Assembly (NCBI GenBank): GCA_016795285.1
Contig: JAEUIC010000019.1
Location: 136,442-200,441, forward strand
Direction: 5' to 3'
Origin: Planctomycetota bacterium
Lineage (GTDB): Bacteria; Planctomycetota; B15-G4; SIAN01
Length of the DNA: 64,000 nt
The position numbers and the translations under genes were made by a program. Within the stretch, counting starts at the first letter, position 1; each line of letters starts with the position of its first letter. The notes below the pieces were generated by a model that searched no databases, was not told where the DNA came from, and saw only the letters and a program-made list of their open reading frames with translations. Positions 10,415-22,945 of this stretch are shown here, piece by piece.

Positions 10415-12118
10415 TCAGTGCCGGAAGTGGCGCATGCCGGTGAACGCCATCGCCACGCCCTGCTCGTCGCAGGCGCGGATCACCTCGTCGTCGCGCCGGC
10501 TGCCGCCCGGCTGGATCACCGCGGTGACGCCAGCGGCCGCCGCGGCGTCGAGTCCGTCGCGGAACGGGAAGAAGGCGTCCGAGCCGAGCGCCGCCCCCTT
10601 CGCGCGCTCGCCCGCCTTCTTCACCGCGATCTCGACCGAGTCGACGCGGCTCATCTGGCCGGCGCCCGCGCCGACGAGCTGCCCGTCCTTCACCAGCACG
10701 ATCGCGTTGCTGCGCACGTGCTTCACGATCCGCCACGCGACGTCGAGGTCGCGCTGCTCGGCGGGCGTCGCGGCGCGCTTCGTCGGCCACTTGAGCTCCG
10801 CGGGGCGGCCGAGGTCGCGCTCCTGCACCAGCGCGCCGCCGACGATCGAGCGGACGGTGAAGCGCGGCGTCGCGGCAACGCCGCCAGCGCCCGCCCCGCT
10901 GCCGCCCATCTCGCCGCACGCGACCACGCGCAGGTTCTTGCCCCACGGCGCGCCCGCGCGCAGCGCCGCCAGCGCATCCGGCGTCACCGACGGCGCGATC
11001 AGCACCTCGAGGAAGCGCTCCGGCACGGCGATCTTCCTGGCGAGCTCCGCGTCGAGCGGGCGGTTCAGCGCGAGGATGCCGCCGAACGCGGAGAGCGGAT
11101 CGCCGGCGTAGCAGCGCTCGAACGCCTCGCTCGGCGTGGCGCCGATCGCGCAGCCGCACGGGTTGTTGTGCTTCACGATCACCGCGGCCGGCTCGGCGAA
11201 CTCCTTCACCAGCTCCAGCGCCGAGTCGGCGTCGAGGAAGTTGTTGTAGGAGAGCTCCTTCTGCTCGGTCAGCACGCGGCCGTGCAGCACGCTCGCCTCG
11301 CCCGGCGCGCGGCCGCGCAGCACGAACCCCTTCTGGTGCGGGTTCTCGCCGTAGCGCAGCCGCCGCGCGTCGGCGCCGATCACCGGCTCGCCGTCGCTCG
11401 CGGCCAGCAACGGCGCGAGCGTCGCCGGCAGGTCGCCCTGCAGCAGCGCCGCCGCGTCGATCGGCAGCGCCTGCTTCGGCGCGGAGTGCGGCGCGACGAA
11501 GGTGTCGAAGAAGGCGCTGATGTCGCGGTCGTACTGCGCGATGATCCGGAACGCCTTCGCGGTCAGCTCGGCGCGCAACGCGGAGGGCGGCCGTGCGCCA
11601 CCGGCGACCGCCGCGACCACGCGCGGATAGTCGGCCGGGTCGACGACGGTGGTCACCCGCGCGCAGTTCTTGCAGGCGGCGCGGATCACCGTCGGCCCGC
11701 CGATGTCGATCTCCTCGATCACGTGGGCGAGCGCCTCGGCCTCGAGCGGCGCGACGCCGCCGCCCGCCGCCTGGTAGCGCGCCGCCGCGTCGGCGAAGCG
11801 GTAGAGGTTGACCGCGACCACGTCGATCGGCGGGATCGCGTGGGCAGCGAGGTCGGCCGCATCGCTCGCGAGCTCGGTGCGCGCCAGCACGCCGGCCAAG
11901 AGCTTCGCCTGCAGCGTCTTCACGCGGCCGCCGAGCATCTCGGGGAAGCCGGTGAAGTCGCCCACCTCGGTGACGGCGAGGCCGGCTGCGCGCAGCGCCT
12001 TCGCCGTTCCGCCGGTCGAGAGCAGCTCGAACCCCGCGGCGACGAGGCCGCGGCCGAACTCCTCGATCCCCGTCTTGTCGGTCACGCTCAGCAGCGCGAG
12101 TCGTCCTGCCGTCGCCAC
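10415..12118 (-). CDS. purH: Bifunctional AICAR transformylase / IMP cyclohydrolase
   Basis: Catalyses the last two steps of IMP synthesis. The N-terminal cyclohydrolase domain has 'SVTDKTGIEEF' and 'LLSTGGTAKAL'. The C-terminal transformylase domain has 'LRYGENPHQKGF', 'VKHNNPCGCA' and the diagnostic end 'IQPGGSRRDDEVI' to 'MAFTGMRHFRH'. At 567 residues it is somewhat long, because of a few insertions (an Ala/Gly-rich loop after 'VNLYRF', and another around 890 nt before the stop). The usual 'KTLHP' loop reads 'KTLQA', although the Lys, Tyr, Asp and Lys that match the human cyclohydrolase catalytic set are kept. GTG start with an excellent AGGGGGAG ribosome site six bases upstream. Confidence 0.95.
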   Translation of the reverse strand: MATAGRLALLSVTDKTGIEEFGRGLVAAGFELLSTGGTAKALRAAGLAVTEVGDFTGFPEMLGGRVKTLQAKLLAGVLARTELASDAADLAAHAIPPIDVVAVNLYRFADAAARYQAAGGGVAPLEAEALAHVIEEIDIGGPTVIRAACKNCARVTTVVDPADYPRVVAAVAGGARPPSALRAELTAKAFRIIAQYDRDISAFFDTFVAPHSAPKQALPIDAAALLQGDLPATLAPLLAASDGEPVIGADARRLRYGENPHQKGFVLRGRAPGEASVLHGRVLTEQKELSYNNFLDADSALELVKEFAEPAAVIVKHNNPCGCAIGATPSEAFERCYAGDPLSAFGGILALNRPLDAELARKIAVPERFLEVLIAPSVTPDALAALRAGAPWGKNLRVVACGEMGGSGAGAGGVAATPRFTVRSIVGGALVQERDLGRPAELKWPTKRAATPAEQRDLDVAWRIVKHVRSNAIVLVKDGQLVGAGAGQMSRVDSVEIAVKKAGERAKGAALGSDAFFPFRDGLDAAAAAGVTAVIQPGGSRRDDEVIRACDEQGVAMAFTGMRHFRH

Positions 12119-12131
12119 GTTCGCTCCCCCT

Positions 12132-12176
12132 GTCGTTCGTCGTCGCGGGTCGTCGCTGGTCGTCGTTCGTCGTCGC
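12132..12176. repeat. Two exact 15-bp direct repeats, 30 bp apart, upstream of purH
   Basis: GTCGTTCGTCGTCGC occurs at 12132-12146 and again at 12162-12176, with a related GTCGTCGC copy between them. The block lies 14-58 bp upstream of the purH start in the 115-bp gap after prfB. It could be an operator or simple slippage-derived sequence; a function is not demonstrated. Confidence 0.6.
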
Positions 12177-12233
12177 GCGATGTGCTTCGGGCGCGTCGTC
12201 GTGCCTCACGCGCCGGCGGCGACGACGCCTCGG

Positions 12234-13416
12234 TCACTTGGCCGGCGGGCCACCGCCCCGGCCGTCCGCAGCGCGCTCGCCTTCCTTCTTGTTGCCGTCC
12301 TTGCGCTTGGCGCGCAGGTGCGCCTCGAGGAAGCCGCCGATGTCGCCGTCCATCACCGCGTCGACGTTGCCCGACTCATGGCTGGTGCGATGGTCCTTCA
12401 CGAGCTGGTAGGGCTGGAAGGTGTAGGTGCGGATCTGGTGGCCGAAGCCGATCTCGGTCTTCTCGCCCGACAGCTGCTTCAGCTCCGCCTCGCGCTTCTC
12501 CTCCTGCATCGTGATCAGCTTCGCCTTCAGCATCTTCATGCAGGCGGCGAGGTTCATGTGCTGCGACCGTTCGTTCTGGCACTGCACGACGATGCCGGTC
12601 GGGAGATGGGTGACGCGCACCGCCGATTCGGTCTTGTTGACGTGCTGGCCGCCGGCGCCGCCCGCGCGGAACTTGTCGATGCGCAGCTGCGACTCGTCGA
12701 TCTCGAGCTCGACCTCGTCCTCGATGATCGGCGAGGCGTCGACCGACGCGAACGAGGTCTGGCGACGCGCGTTGGCATCGAACGGCGAGATGCGGATCAG
12801 CCGGTGCACGCCGTTCTCGGCGCGCAGCCAACCGTACGCGTACGGCCCCTCGACCTGCAGCGTCGCCGAGCGCAGCCCGCCCGACGTGTCGTCGGCGACC
12901 GAGTCGATCTGCGTCACCTTGAAGCCGTTCTGCTCGCCGAAGCGCGTGTACATGCGGACCAGCATGCGCGCCCAGTCGCACGACTCGGTGCCGCCGGTGC
13001 CGGCTTGCACCAGCAGGTAGGCGTTCACGTGGTCGTACTTGCCGCTGAAGGTGACCTCGAGGTCGAAGCGATCGACGTCCCCGCGCAGCTTGAGAGCGAG
13101 GCGCGCCGCTTCCGGCAGCAGCTCCTCGCCGCCCGCCTCGCGCGCCAGCTCGAGCGTCGCCTCGAAGTCGGCGAACTCCTTGTCGAGCCGCGCGAGCGGA
13201 TCGAGGCGGCTGCGCAGGATCTTCAGCCGCTCGATGTCGGGGCGGCTCTTGCCGAGGTCGTTCCAGAAGCCGGGCGCGGCCATCCGCACCTCGATCTCGG
13301 CCCGCTCCTTCTCCAGCACCGGGACGTCAAAGACAGTCTCGGATCGAGCGCAGCTTGGTGCGCAGCGCGGCGAGTTCGGCGGCGAGGTCTTCGGACGAGG
13401 GCGAACCGTCGGTCAT
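12234..13416 (-). CDS. prfB: Peptide chain release factor 2, expressed by +1 programmed frameshift
   Basis: RF2 terminates translation at UGA and UAA. The main frame (13328 down to 12234) carries the tripeptide anticodon motif in 'RISPFDANARRQ' and the peptidyl-tRNA hydrolysis motif 'GAGGQHVNKTESAV'. The N-terminal 29 codons are in another frame, starting at ATG 13416 and ending in CTT-TGA at 13332-13327. The slippery heptamer CTTTGAC allows ribosomes to shift +1 at the in-frame UGA, joining the two parts into a 393-residue protein of normal length. This is the classic RF2 autoregulatory switch. The internal Shine-Dalgarno-like booster seen in E. coli is weak here. A hairpin ends immediately at the ATG (13417-13448). 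Annotating only the downstream frame from GTG 13319 would truncate the protein. Confidence 0.95.
13326..13332 (-). other. prfB programmed +1 ribosomal frameshift site
   Basis: On the minus strand this reads CTT TGA C. Codon 29 (CTT) is followed by the in-frame stop TGA as codon 30; reading then resumes as GAC GTC CCG in the +1 frame. The heptamer is identical to the one used by most bacterial prfB genes. Confidence 0.93.
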
Positions 13417-13448
13417 GAGTGGCACGATCCCCGAAAGGGGCGCCACTC
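13417..13448 (-). promoter_or_regulatory. Hairpin / inverted repeat abutting the prfB start codon
   Basis: Read on the minus strand, GAGTGGC (13448-13442) pairs with GCCACTC (13423-13417), enclosing CCCC-TTTC-GGGG (13432-13429 with 13440-13437). The 3' arm ends directly at the ATG, and the only G-rich candidate ribosome site (GGGG) is inside the stem. A TAGAGT hexamer (13450-13445) overlaps the 5' arm, so it could alternatively be an operator over a -10 element. No T-run follows, so it is not a terminator. Confidence 0.55.
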
Positions 13449-13500
13449 TAGCGTCGGCGACGACGAGCGGACGGCGCGGCTGGCGCCGCTCGCGACCGCC

Positions 13501-14136
13501 TCAGGCCGGGCGCGAACGCCCCGTCGCGCCGCCGCTCGCGCCCGCCGCCGCCGCGAGGATCGCGCTCGCGAGCTGCGCCGGCTCGGGGAGGCCGCCCTGG
13601 CCGACCTCGCCGCAGGCGAGCTCCTTCACCACCGGATCGATCAGCAGCAGCCGCGCGCCGTGCAGCGCCGCGAGCTCCCGCAGGTTGCGGCGCGTCGCCG
13701 GGTGGTCCCACATCTCGCCGTTCATCGCCGGGGCGACCACCCGCGGCAGCGCCTGCGGCAGCGCCAGCAGCGTCGCCGTGGCGAGGTCGTCGGCGAGGCC
13801 GGCCCAGAGCTTGGCGAGGAAGTTCGCCGTGCACGGGACGACCGCTGCGACGTCGATCTCGCGGGCGAGCCGGATGTGGTCGATCGCGCCGTCGGTGACG
13901 CCCGGCAGCAGCTCGACGAGGGCGCGCCGTCCCGAGAGCGCTTCGAAGGTGAGCGGCGTCACGAACTGCGTCGCCTCGCGCGTGAGGATCACCTGCACGG
14001 TCGCGCCGGCGCGACGCAGCTCGCGCACAACGTCGCACGCCTTGTAGGCGGCGATGCCGCCGGTCACCACCAGCAGCACGCGGGCGCTCGCGGCGGGCAG
14101 ATCGCGCGGCGCTTCGGCGGTCTTGCGGCTCTTCAT
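13501..14136 (-). CDS. coaC: Phosphopantothenoylcysteine decarboxylase, stand-alone CoaC
   Basis: An FMN-dependent enzyme that decarboxylates 4'-phosphopantothenoylcysteine in coenzyme A synthesis. The 211 residues show the HFCD flavoprotein fold: 'LLVVTGGIAAYKACDVVREL', the catalytic His region 'IDHIRLA', 'VVPCTANFLAKLWAGLADDL', 'APAMNGEMWDHPA', and the lid-loop cysteine motif 'ELACGEVGQGGLPEP'. It ends where the CoaC half of CoaBC normally ends, with no synthetase domain following. The synthetase is encoded separately immediately upstream (coaB). Most bacteria fuse the two, so this split pair in reversed order is distinctive. Confidence 0.9.
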   Translation of the reverse strand: MKSRKTAEAPRDLPAASARVLLVVTGGIAAYKACDVVRELRRAGATVQVILTREATQFVTPLTFEALSGRRALVELLPGVTDGAIDHIRLAREIDVAAVVPCTANFLAKLWAGLADDLATATLLALPQALPRVVAPAMNGEMWDHPATRRNLRELAALHGARLLLIDPVVKELACGEVGQGGLPEPAQLASAILAAAAGASGGATGRSRPA

Positions 14137-14160
14137 CGGTGCCTCTTCATCGGCGGCGCC

Positions 14161-14841
14161 TCATCGGCGGCGCTTCGCCGGGAGCTTACGACGCGTTGCT
14201 GCCAGCGCCTCGCAGCGGCGCACCAGCAGGCGTGCCGCCGCGTCGCGCGAGGTGGCGAGCGTCGCCTCGCCGCTCGCGGCGTCGATGCACCAGCCGCGAT
14301 GGTCGGCGCCGACCTGCTCGAGCAGGTTGGCGAAGATCGCGTCGGCCCCGGCGGCGCGTGCGGTCTTCGTGGCGCGCCGGAAGAGCTCGGCCGGGGCGAT
14401 GCCCGACTCGAGCTTGAAGAGGAGCAGCGCGGCGGCCGGGTGGCGGCGACGCAGTTCGGGGGCGATCTTCGGCAATGGGCGCAGTTCGAGCTGCCACCCG
14501 GCCTGGCCGCTCGCGAACTTGTCGCGCAGGGGGCGCGGCGCGTAGTCGGAGACGGCGGCCGCGTGGAGGATCGCGTCGGGCGACGGGCGCTCGGCGCGCA
14601 GCGCTGCCCTCAGTTGCGCGGTCGTCACGAAGCGCACCACGCGGACGCGAGCGGAGCGCGGCGCGACGGCGTGCTCGGCGAGGAAGAGGGTCACGGCGTG
14701 GCCGCGCGCCGCCGCGGTACGGGCGAGCGTGGCCGCCATCCGCCCGGTCGAGACGTTGCCGATCCAGCGCACCGCGTCGAGCGGCTCCCGCGTCCCGCCC
14801 CCGGTGATCCAGATGCGAAGCGGGACGCTCGGCGCGGTCAC
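14161..14841 (-). CDS. coaB: Phosphopantothenate-cysteine ligase, stand-alone CoaB
   Basis: Joins cysteine to 4'-phosphopantothenate using a nucleotide triphosphate. The 226 residues carry the CoaB signatures 'WITGGGTREPLDAVRWIGN', 'VSTGRMA', 'HAAAVSDYAP' and the late 'DAIFANLLEQVGADH'. I choose GTG 14841, which overlaps the TGA of the upstream secreted-protein gene (GTGA) and matches the family N-terminus; the frame is open further upstream only as antisense-type shadow of that gene. The next gene, coaC, starts 24 bp downstream. The pair replaces the usual CoaBC fusion. Confidence 0.88.
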   Translation of the reverse strand: MTAPSVPLRIWITGGGTREPLDAVRWIGNVSTGRMAATLARTAAARGHAVTLFLAEHAVAPRSARVRVVRFVTTAQLRAALRAERPSPDAILHAAAVSDYAPRPLRDKFASGQAGWQLELRPLPKIAPELRRRHPAAALLLFKLESGIAPAELFRRATKTARAAGADAIFANLLEQVGADHRGWCIDAASGEATLATSRDAAARLLVRRCEALAATRRKLPAKRRR

Positions 14842-15617
14842 TTGGCCGGGGCGAGCAGCAGGAAGTCGTCGAAGGCGAAGTCGCCGACCTTGCCCGCCCG
14901 CTTCTTCAGCGTGAGCGCGCGGACCGACTTGTAGGAGCTGCCGAGCGCGCCGGTGGCGTACTCGACTTCGCCGGTCGAGAGGTTGGTGAGCCAGAACTCG
15001 AAGGCGTCGCTGCCTTCGGTGACGTCGTAGAGGGCGGCCTCGATGCGGTAGCGCCCGCCCTTCTTCAGGACGCCCTTCAGCGCCTTGCCGCCGACCGTGA
15101 CGACACCGTCGTCGACGCGGATGCAGAACATCTCGACCGTGGCGCCATCGCCGGCGCTGCCCGGCACGCAGAAGTCGCTCTTGTCGCTGTCGGTGCAGGC
15201 GAAGTCGAAGCTGCCGGTGTCGCTCTGCGGTTCGACAACGAACGAGCCGTAGAACGCGCCGCTCGCCGCGCTGGAAGCGCCGATGCGGTAGCCGATGTCG
15301 GTGCAGCCGCCGGTGCCGTTGTCGGAGAGGACCAACCGCTCGCGCGAGATCCCGGAGGAGGAGGCGACCTCCTTCAGCGAGCGGCCCGAGGCCGTGGAGG
15401 TGGAGACGGTGCCGATCGCGGCGGGGTGGGTCTTGCCATCGCCCGGTCCGTCGGCGACGCCGGTGAAATCGGCTCGACCGACTTCGACCCACTCGAGGAG
15501 CGCGCCGGCGCGACCGCCGACCAAGAGGGAGAGTGCGCCGAGCGACAGCGCGCAGGCGAACGCAAACGCGACCGACCGCAGGGAGCAGCGGCGCACCGCC
15601 CGAGCGAACCTATTCAT
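14838..15617 (-). CDS. Secreted protein of unknown function
   Basis: 259 residues from ATG 15617. The N-terminus is a signal peptide: basic 'MNRFARAVRR', then a long hydrophobic run ending near 'GGRAGA'. The mature part is beta-rich, with several Cys and Asp/Ser/Thr-rich loops ('DNGTGGCTDIG', 'DFACTDSDKSDFC'), and could be a jelly-roll or LamG-like extracellular domain (inference). No catalytic motif is recognised. The frame is open a further 52 codons upstream, but those residues do not resemble an export signal. The gene ends overlapping coaB; this is probably read-through linkage rather than a shared function. A 13-bp palindrome lies just before the start. Confidence 0.75.
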   Translation of the reverse strand: MNRFARAVRRCSLRSVAFAFACALSLGALSLLVGGRAGALLEWVEVGRADFTGVADGPGDGKTHPAAIGTVSTSTASGRSLKEVASSSGISRERLVLSDNGTGGCTDIGYRIGASSAASGAFYGSFVVEPQSDTGSFDFACTDSDKSDFCVPGSAGDGATVEMFCIRVDDGVVTVGGKALKGVLKKGGRYRIEAALYDVTEGSDAFEFWLTNLSTGEVEYATGALGSSYKSVRALTLKKRAGKVGDFAFDDFLLLAPAK

Positions 15618-15625
15618 GACCGTCA

Positions 15626-15638
15626 CAGGTGGCACCTG
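15626..15638. repeat. 13-bp palindrome upstream of secreted-protein gene
   Basis: CAGGTG-G-CACCTG is a perfect inverted repeat 8 bp upstream of ATG 15617. It may be an operator half-site pair or chance. The rest of the 282-bp gap to 15899 shows no gene. Confidence 0.4.
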
Positions 15639-15795
15639 AGAGGAATCTGGCGGGCCGTGTAGCGCACCGGACCGCGGCGGCAACTCCAAGCAGGGCTTGA
15701 AGTTGCGTGCGAACCGGCGAGGGCTTTCCCGAAGTGCGGTCAGGACGCCTCGGGGCGGAACTCGGCGGCTCATTAGAGGCGTGCAACCGCCCCAA

Positions 15796-15815
15796 AAGAT
15801 CGACGGTTTTCCGTC
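15796..15815 (-). terminator. Weak candidate terminator after the kinase/sigma-54 activator gene
   Basis: On the minus strand GACGG-AAAA-CCGTC (15815-15802) is followed by GATCTTTTG. The stem is short (5 bp) and the T-run brief, but it lies 85 bp past the stop of the upstream minus-strand gene, in an otherwise empty gap. Confidence 0.3.
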
Positions 15816-15899
15816 ATCTCCGCGACATTCTGGCGGCGACGGTTCGGAATGCGATCCAAAGCGCCTCGCCGGGAGCTCCGCCGGGGCGATCCACCCGAG

Positions 15900-21023
<5,124 letters not shown>

Positions 21024-21073
21024 CGCGAGGCACTCGGCGGGGTCGGGCGCGGCGTTGCCGGCAACGGCGCGCG

Positions 21074-21079
21074 ATCATA
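21074..21079 (-). promoter_or_regulatory. Candidate -10 element for the kinase/sigma-54 activator gene
   Basis: The minus strand reads TATGAT here, close to the TATAAT consensus and 51 bp upstream of the gene start, in a 146-bp divergent gap. No convincing -35 box is visible at 16-18 bp spacing, so this is tentative. Confidence 0.3.
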
Positions 21080-21169
21080 GCCCCGCTGCCGGGGGACGGG
21101 GCCCGGCGTAAGCTGCCGCCGAACCCGCTGCCCCGCGGACCGTTGCCCGATCGCCGCAAGGAGTCTTCG

Positions 21170-22756
21170 ATGAATCGCGCCGCCTCCCGCCTGCGCCGCC
21201 TCGCCCTGCTCGTCAGCGCGGTCGCCGCCTTCGCGCCTGCGCTGGTGGCCGACGTGATCGTGCTGAAGAGCGGCGAGAAGCTCGAAGGGAAGATCATCAG
21301 CGAGACGGCCACGTCGCTGCGGATCGAGACGCCGTTCGGCACCACCGACGTCGAGCGCACGCGGGTCGCGAAGATCGAGCGCGGGCAGACGCCGAAGGAC
21401 AAGTACACCGAGCGCAAGGCGGCGCTGAAGGCGGGCGACGTCGCGGGGCGCTGGGAGTTGGCGCTCTTCTGCAAGGAGAACAAGCTCACCAAGGAGTGGA
21501 AGAAGCTCCTCGAGGAGATCCTCGCGATCGACCCGCAGCACGACCAGGCGAACCGCGAGGTCGGCCGCATCCAGTACGACGGCAAGTGGTTCACCAAGGA
21601 GGCGCTCGAGAAGTACAAGGACGAGGAGCGCAAGAAGATGGAGGCCGCCGGCATGGTCCTCCATGACGGCCGCTGGATGACCGAAGCGGAGGCGATGACG
21701 GCGAAGGGGTTCGTGCAGCTCGAGGGCAAGTGGGTCAGCAAGGAGGAGGTCGAGCGGCTGCAGGCGATCCGCGACTGGAAGGCGACCTTCGGCACCGACC
21801 TCAACATCGTCACCACCGACCACTTCGAGCTGCGCACGCCGCTGCCGCCCGAGGACTTCCAGGAGATCCTCGACCTGTGCGAGTCGGCGCATGCGGAGTT
21901 CGTGGCGCTGGCCAAGCCGGACGAGAAGGAACTGAAGTTCATGGATCCGGCGCAGAGCCTCTACTCGCGCATCTACGTCTACGTCCACGACTCGCCCGGC
22001 AGCGTGACGCAGTTCATCGAGTCGGGCTACATCCGCCGCCACTACGTGCCGCTCACCGTGCTCGAGGACCAGAAGGACGCCGACAACTTCTCGGTCTACT
22101 TCCCGATCCCGCTGATCGTGCTGAGCGAGGGGCGCCACCTGAAGTCGAGCGAGTCGCGCGACATGAACCAGGCGGGCATGGCGCTCGTCCACCTCGGGCA
22201 GATCTTGATCCGGCGGTTGAAGCGCGGCGGCGGCCTGTGCGGCTGGGCCGAAGCGGGGATGGGCCACTGGGCGGAGGGCGAGTTCAACGGCTACGCGACG
22301 CTCTCGATCGTCGAGTACCCGCACTACGAGCCGTTCGTCGACAAGTGGTCGCAGGACGGCTGGGAGAGCTTCCCGCGCTGGAAGGACAACCTCACCAACC
22401 CGGCGGAGGCGGGGCGGCTGCCGTCGCTCTCCGACCTGATGGAGAAGCCGGTCGAGGAGCTCACCGTCGCGGAGGAAGCGAAGGCGTGGAGCATGGTCCT
22501 CTTCCTGCTCGAGACGCGCGCCGACAAGTTCTTCGACTTCGTGCGCGCCTCGAAGACGAAGTTCCAGGACGAGCTGGTGACCAATACGCGCGCGTTCAAC
22601 GACGCCTTCGCGCCCGAGACGATGGGCCAGATCGATGCGGCGTGGGCGGAGTGGGTGAAGACGATGTCGCGCGGCGAACCGAAGATGAAGGCCCCGGGCG
22701 GCGGCGTTCCGGGCGGCGTCCCACTCGGCGGCAAGCCCGAGGGCGGCGGCCGCTGA
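21170..22756 (+). CDS. Secreted protein with three W-motif repeats and peptidase-like C-terminal domain
   Basis: 528 residues from ATG 21170, with AAGGAG eight bases upstream. A signal peptide ('RRLALLVSAVAAFAPALVA') is followed by a small beta domain ('LKSGEKLEGKIISETATS') of a kind common in planctomycete exported proteins. Next come three short repeats of the pattern xGKWxTKEE: 'YDGKWFTKEAL', 'HDGRWMTEAEA' and 'LEGKWVSKEEV'. The C-terminal half resembles the gluzincin-like 'peptidase MA' arrangement ('CGWAEAGMGHWAEGEF'), but the HExxH zinc motif is missing ('ALVHLGQIL' stands in that place), so it is probably not a protease (inference). It ends in a Gly/Pro-rich tail. Function unknown. Confidence 0.75.
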   Translation: MNRAASRLRRLALLVSAVAAFAPALVADVIVLKSGEKLEGKIISETATSLRIETPFGTTDVERTRVAKIERGQTPKDKYTERKAALKAGDVAGRWELALFCKENKLTKEWKKLLEEILAIDPQHDQANREVGRIQYDGKWFTKEALEKYKDEERKKMEAAGMVLHDGRWMTEAEAMTAKGFVQLEGKWVSKEEVERLQAIRDWKATFGTDLNIVTTDHFELRTPLPPEDFQEILDLCESAHAEFVALAKPDEKELKFMDPAQSLYSRIYVYVHDSPGSVTQFIESGYIRRHYVPLTVLEDQKDADNFSVYFPIPLIVLSEGRHLKSSESRDMNQAGMALVHLGQILIRRLKRGGGLCGWAEAGMGHWAEGEFNGYATLSIVEYPHYEPFVDKWSQDGWESFPRWKDNLTNPAEAGRLPSLSDLMEKPVEELTVAEEAKAWSMVLFLLETRADKFFDFVRASKTKFQDELVTNTRAFNDAFAPETMGQIDAAWAEWVKTMSRGEPKMKAPGGGVPGGVPLGGKPEGGGR

Positions 22757-22768
22757 TCGCCGCCGCGC

Positions 22769-22945
22769 GAGCCCCTCGCAGCACGCCCACGATGACCGCG
22801 CGCGGAGCTCCGCGAGGCACGCCAACCATTACCGCGTGCGGAGCTCCGCGAGTCACGCCAACATCACCGCGTGACGGGCTCCGCGAGTCACGCCAACATC
22901 ACCGCGTGACGAGCTCCGCGAGTCACGCCAACATCACAGCGTGAC
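22769..22945. repeat. Tandem array of five 35/36-bp units between convergent genes
   Basis: Units start at 22769 (degenerate), 22805, 22841, 22876 and 22911; the last three are nearly identical. The core is GAGCTCCGCGAGTCACGCCA + ACATCACCGCGTGAC. Each junction forms a hairpin (GTGAC...GTCAC, or the palindrome CGGAGCTCCG). The last unit contains the stop codon of the minus-strand lipoprotein gene (22934-22936). There are no spacers, so it is not a CRISPR array; it may serve as a bidirectional terminator. Confidence 0.85.

Noticed and set aside
12234..13319. prfB starting at GTG 13319 as an unshifted gene
   Set aside because: This would lose the conserved N-terminal segment encoded before the CTTTGAC shift site, and no ribosome site precedes the GTG.
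14161..15492. A 443-codon frame that would fuse coaB to upstream sequence
   Set aside because: The upstream part is an Arg-rich shadow of the secreted-protein gene; coaB homology begins at GTG 14841.
22470..22500. Active zinc peptidase in the secreted repeat protein
   Set aside because: There is no HExxH motif in the position expected for the peptidase MA fold.
22769..22945. CRISPR-like array
   Set aside because: The units are directly tandem with no unique spacers, and no cas gene is nearby.
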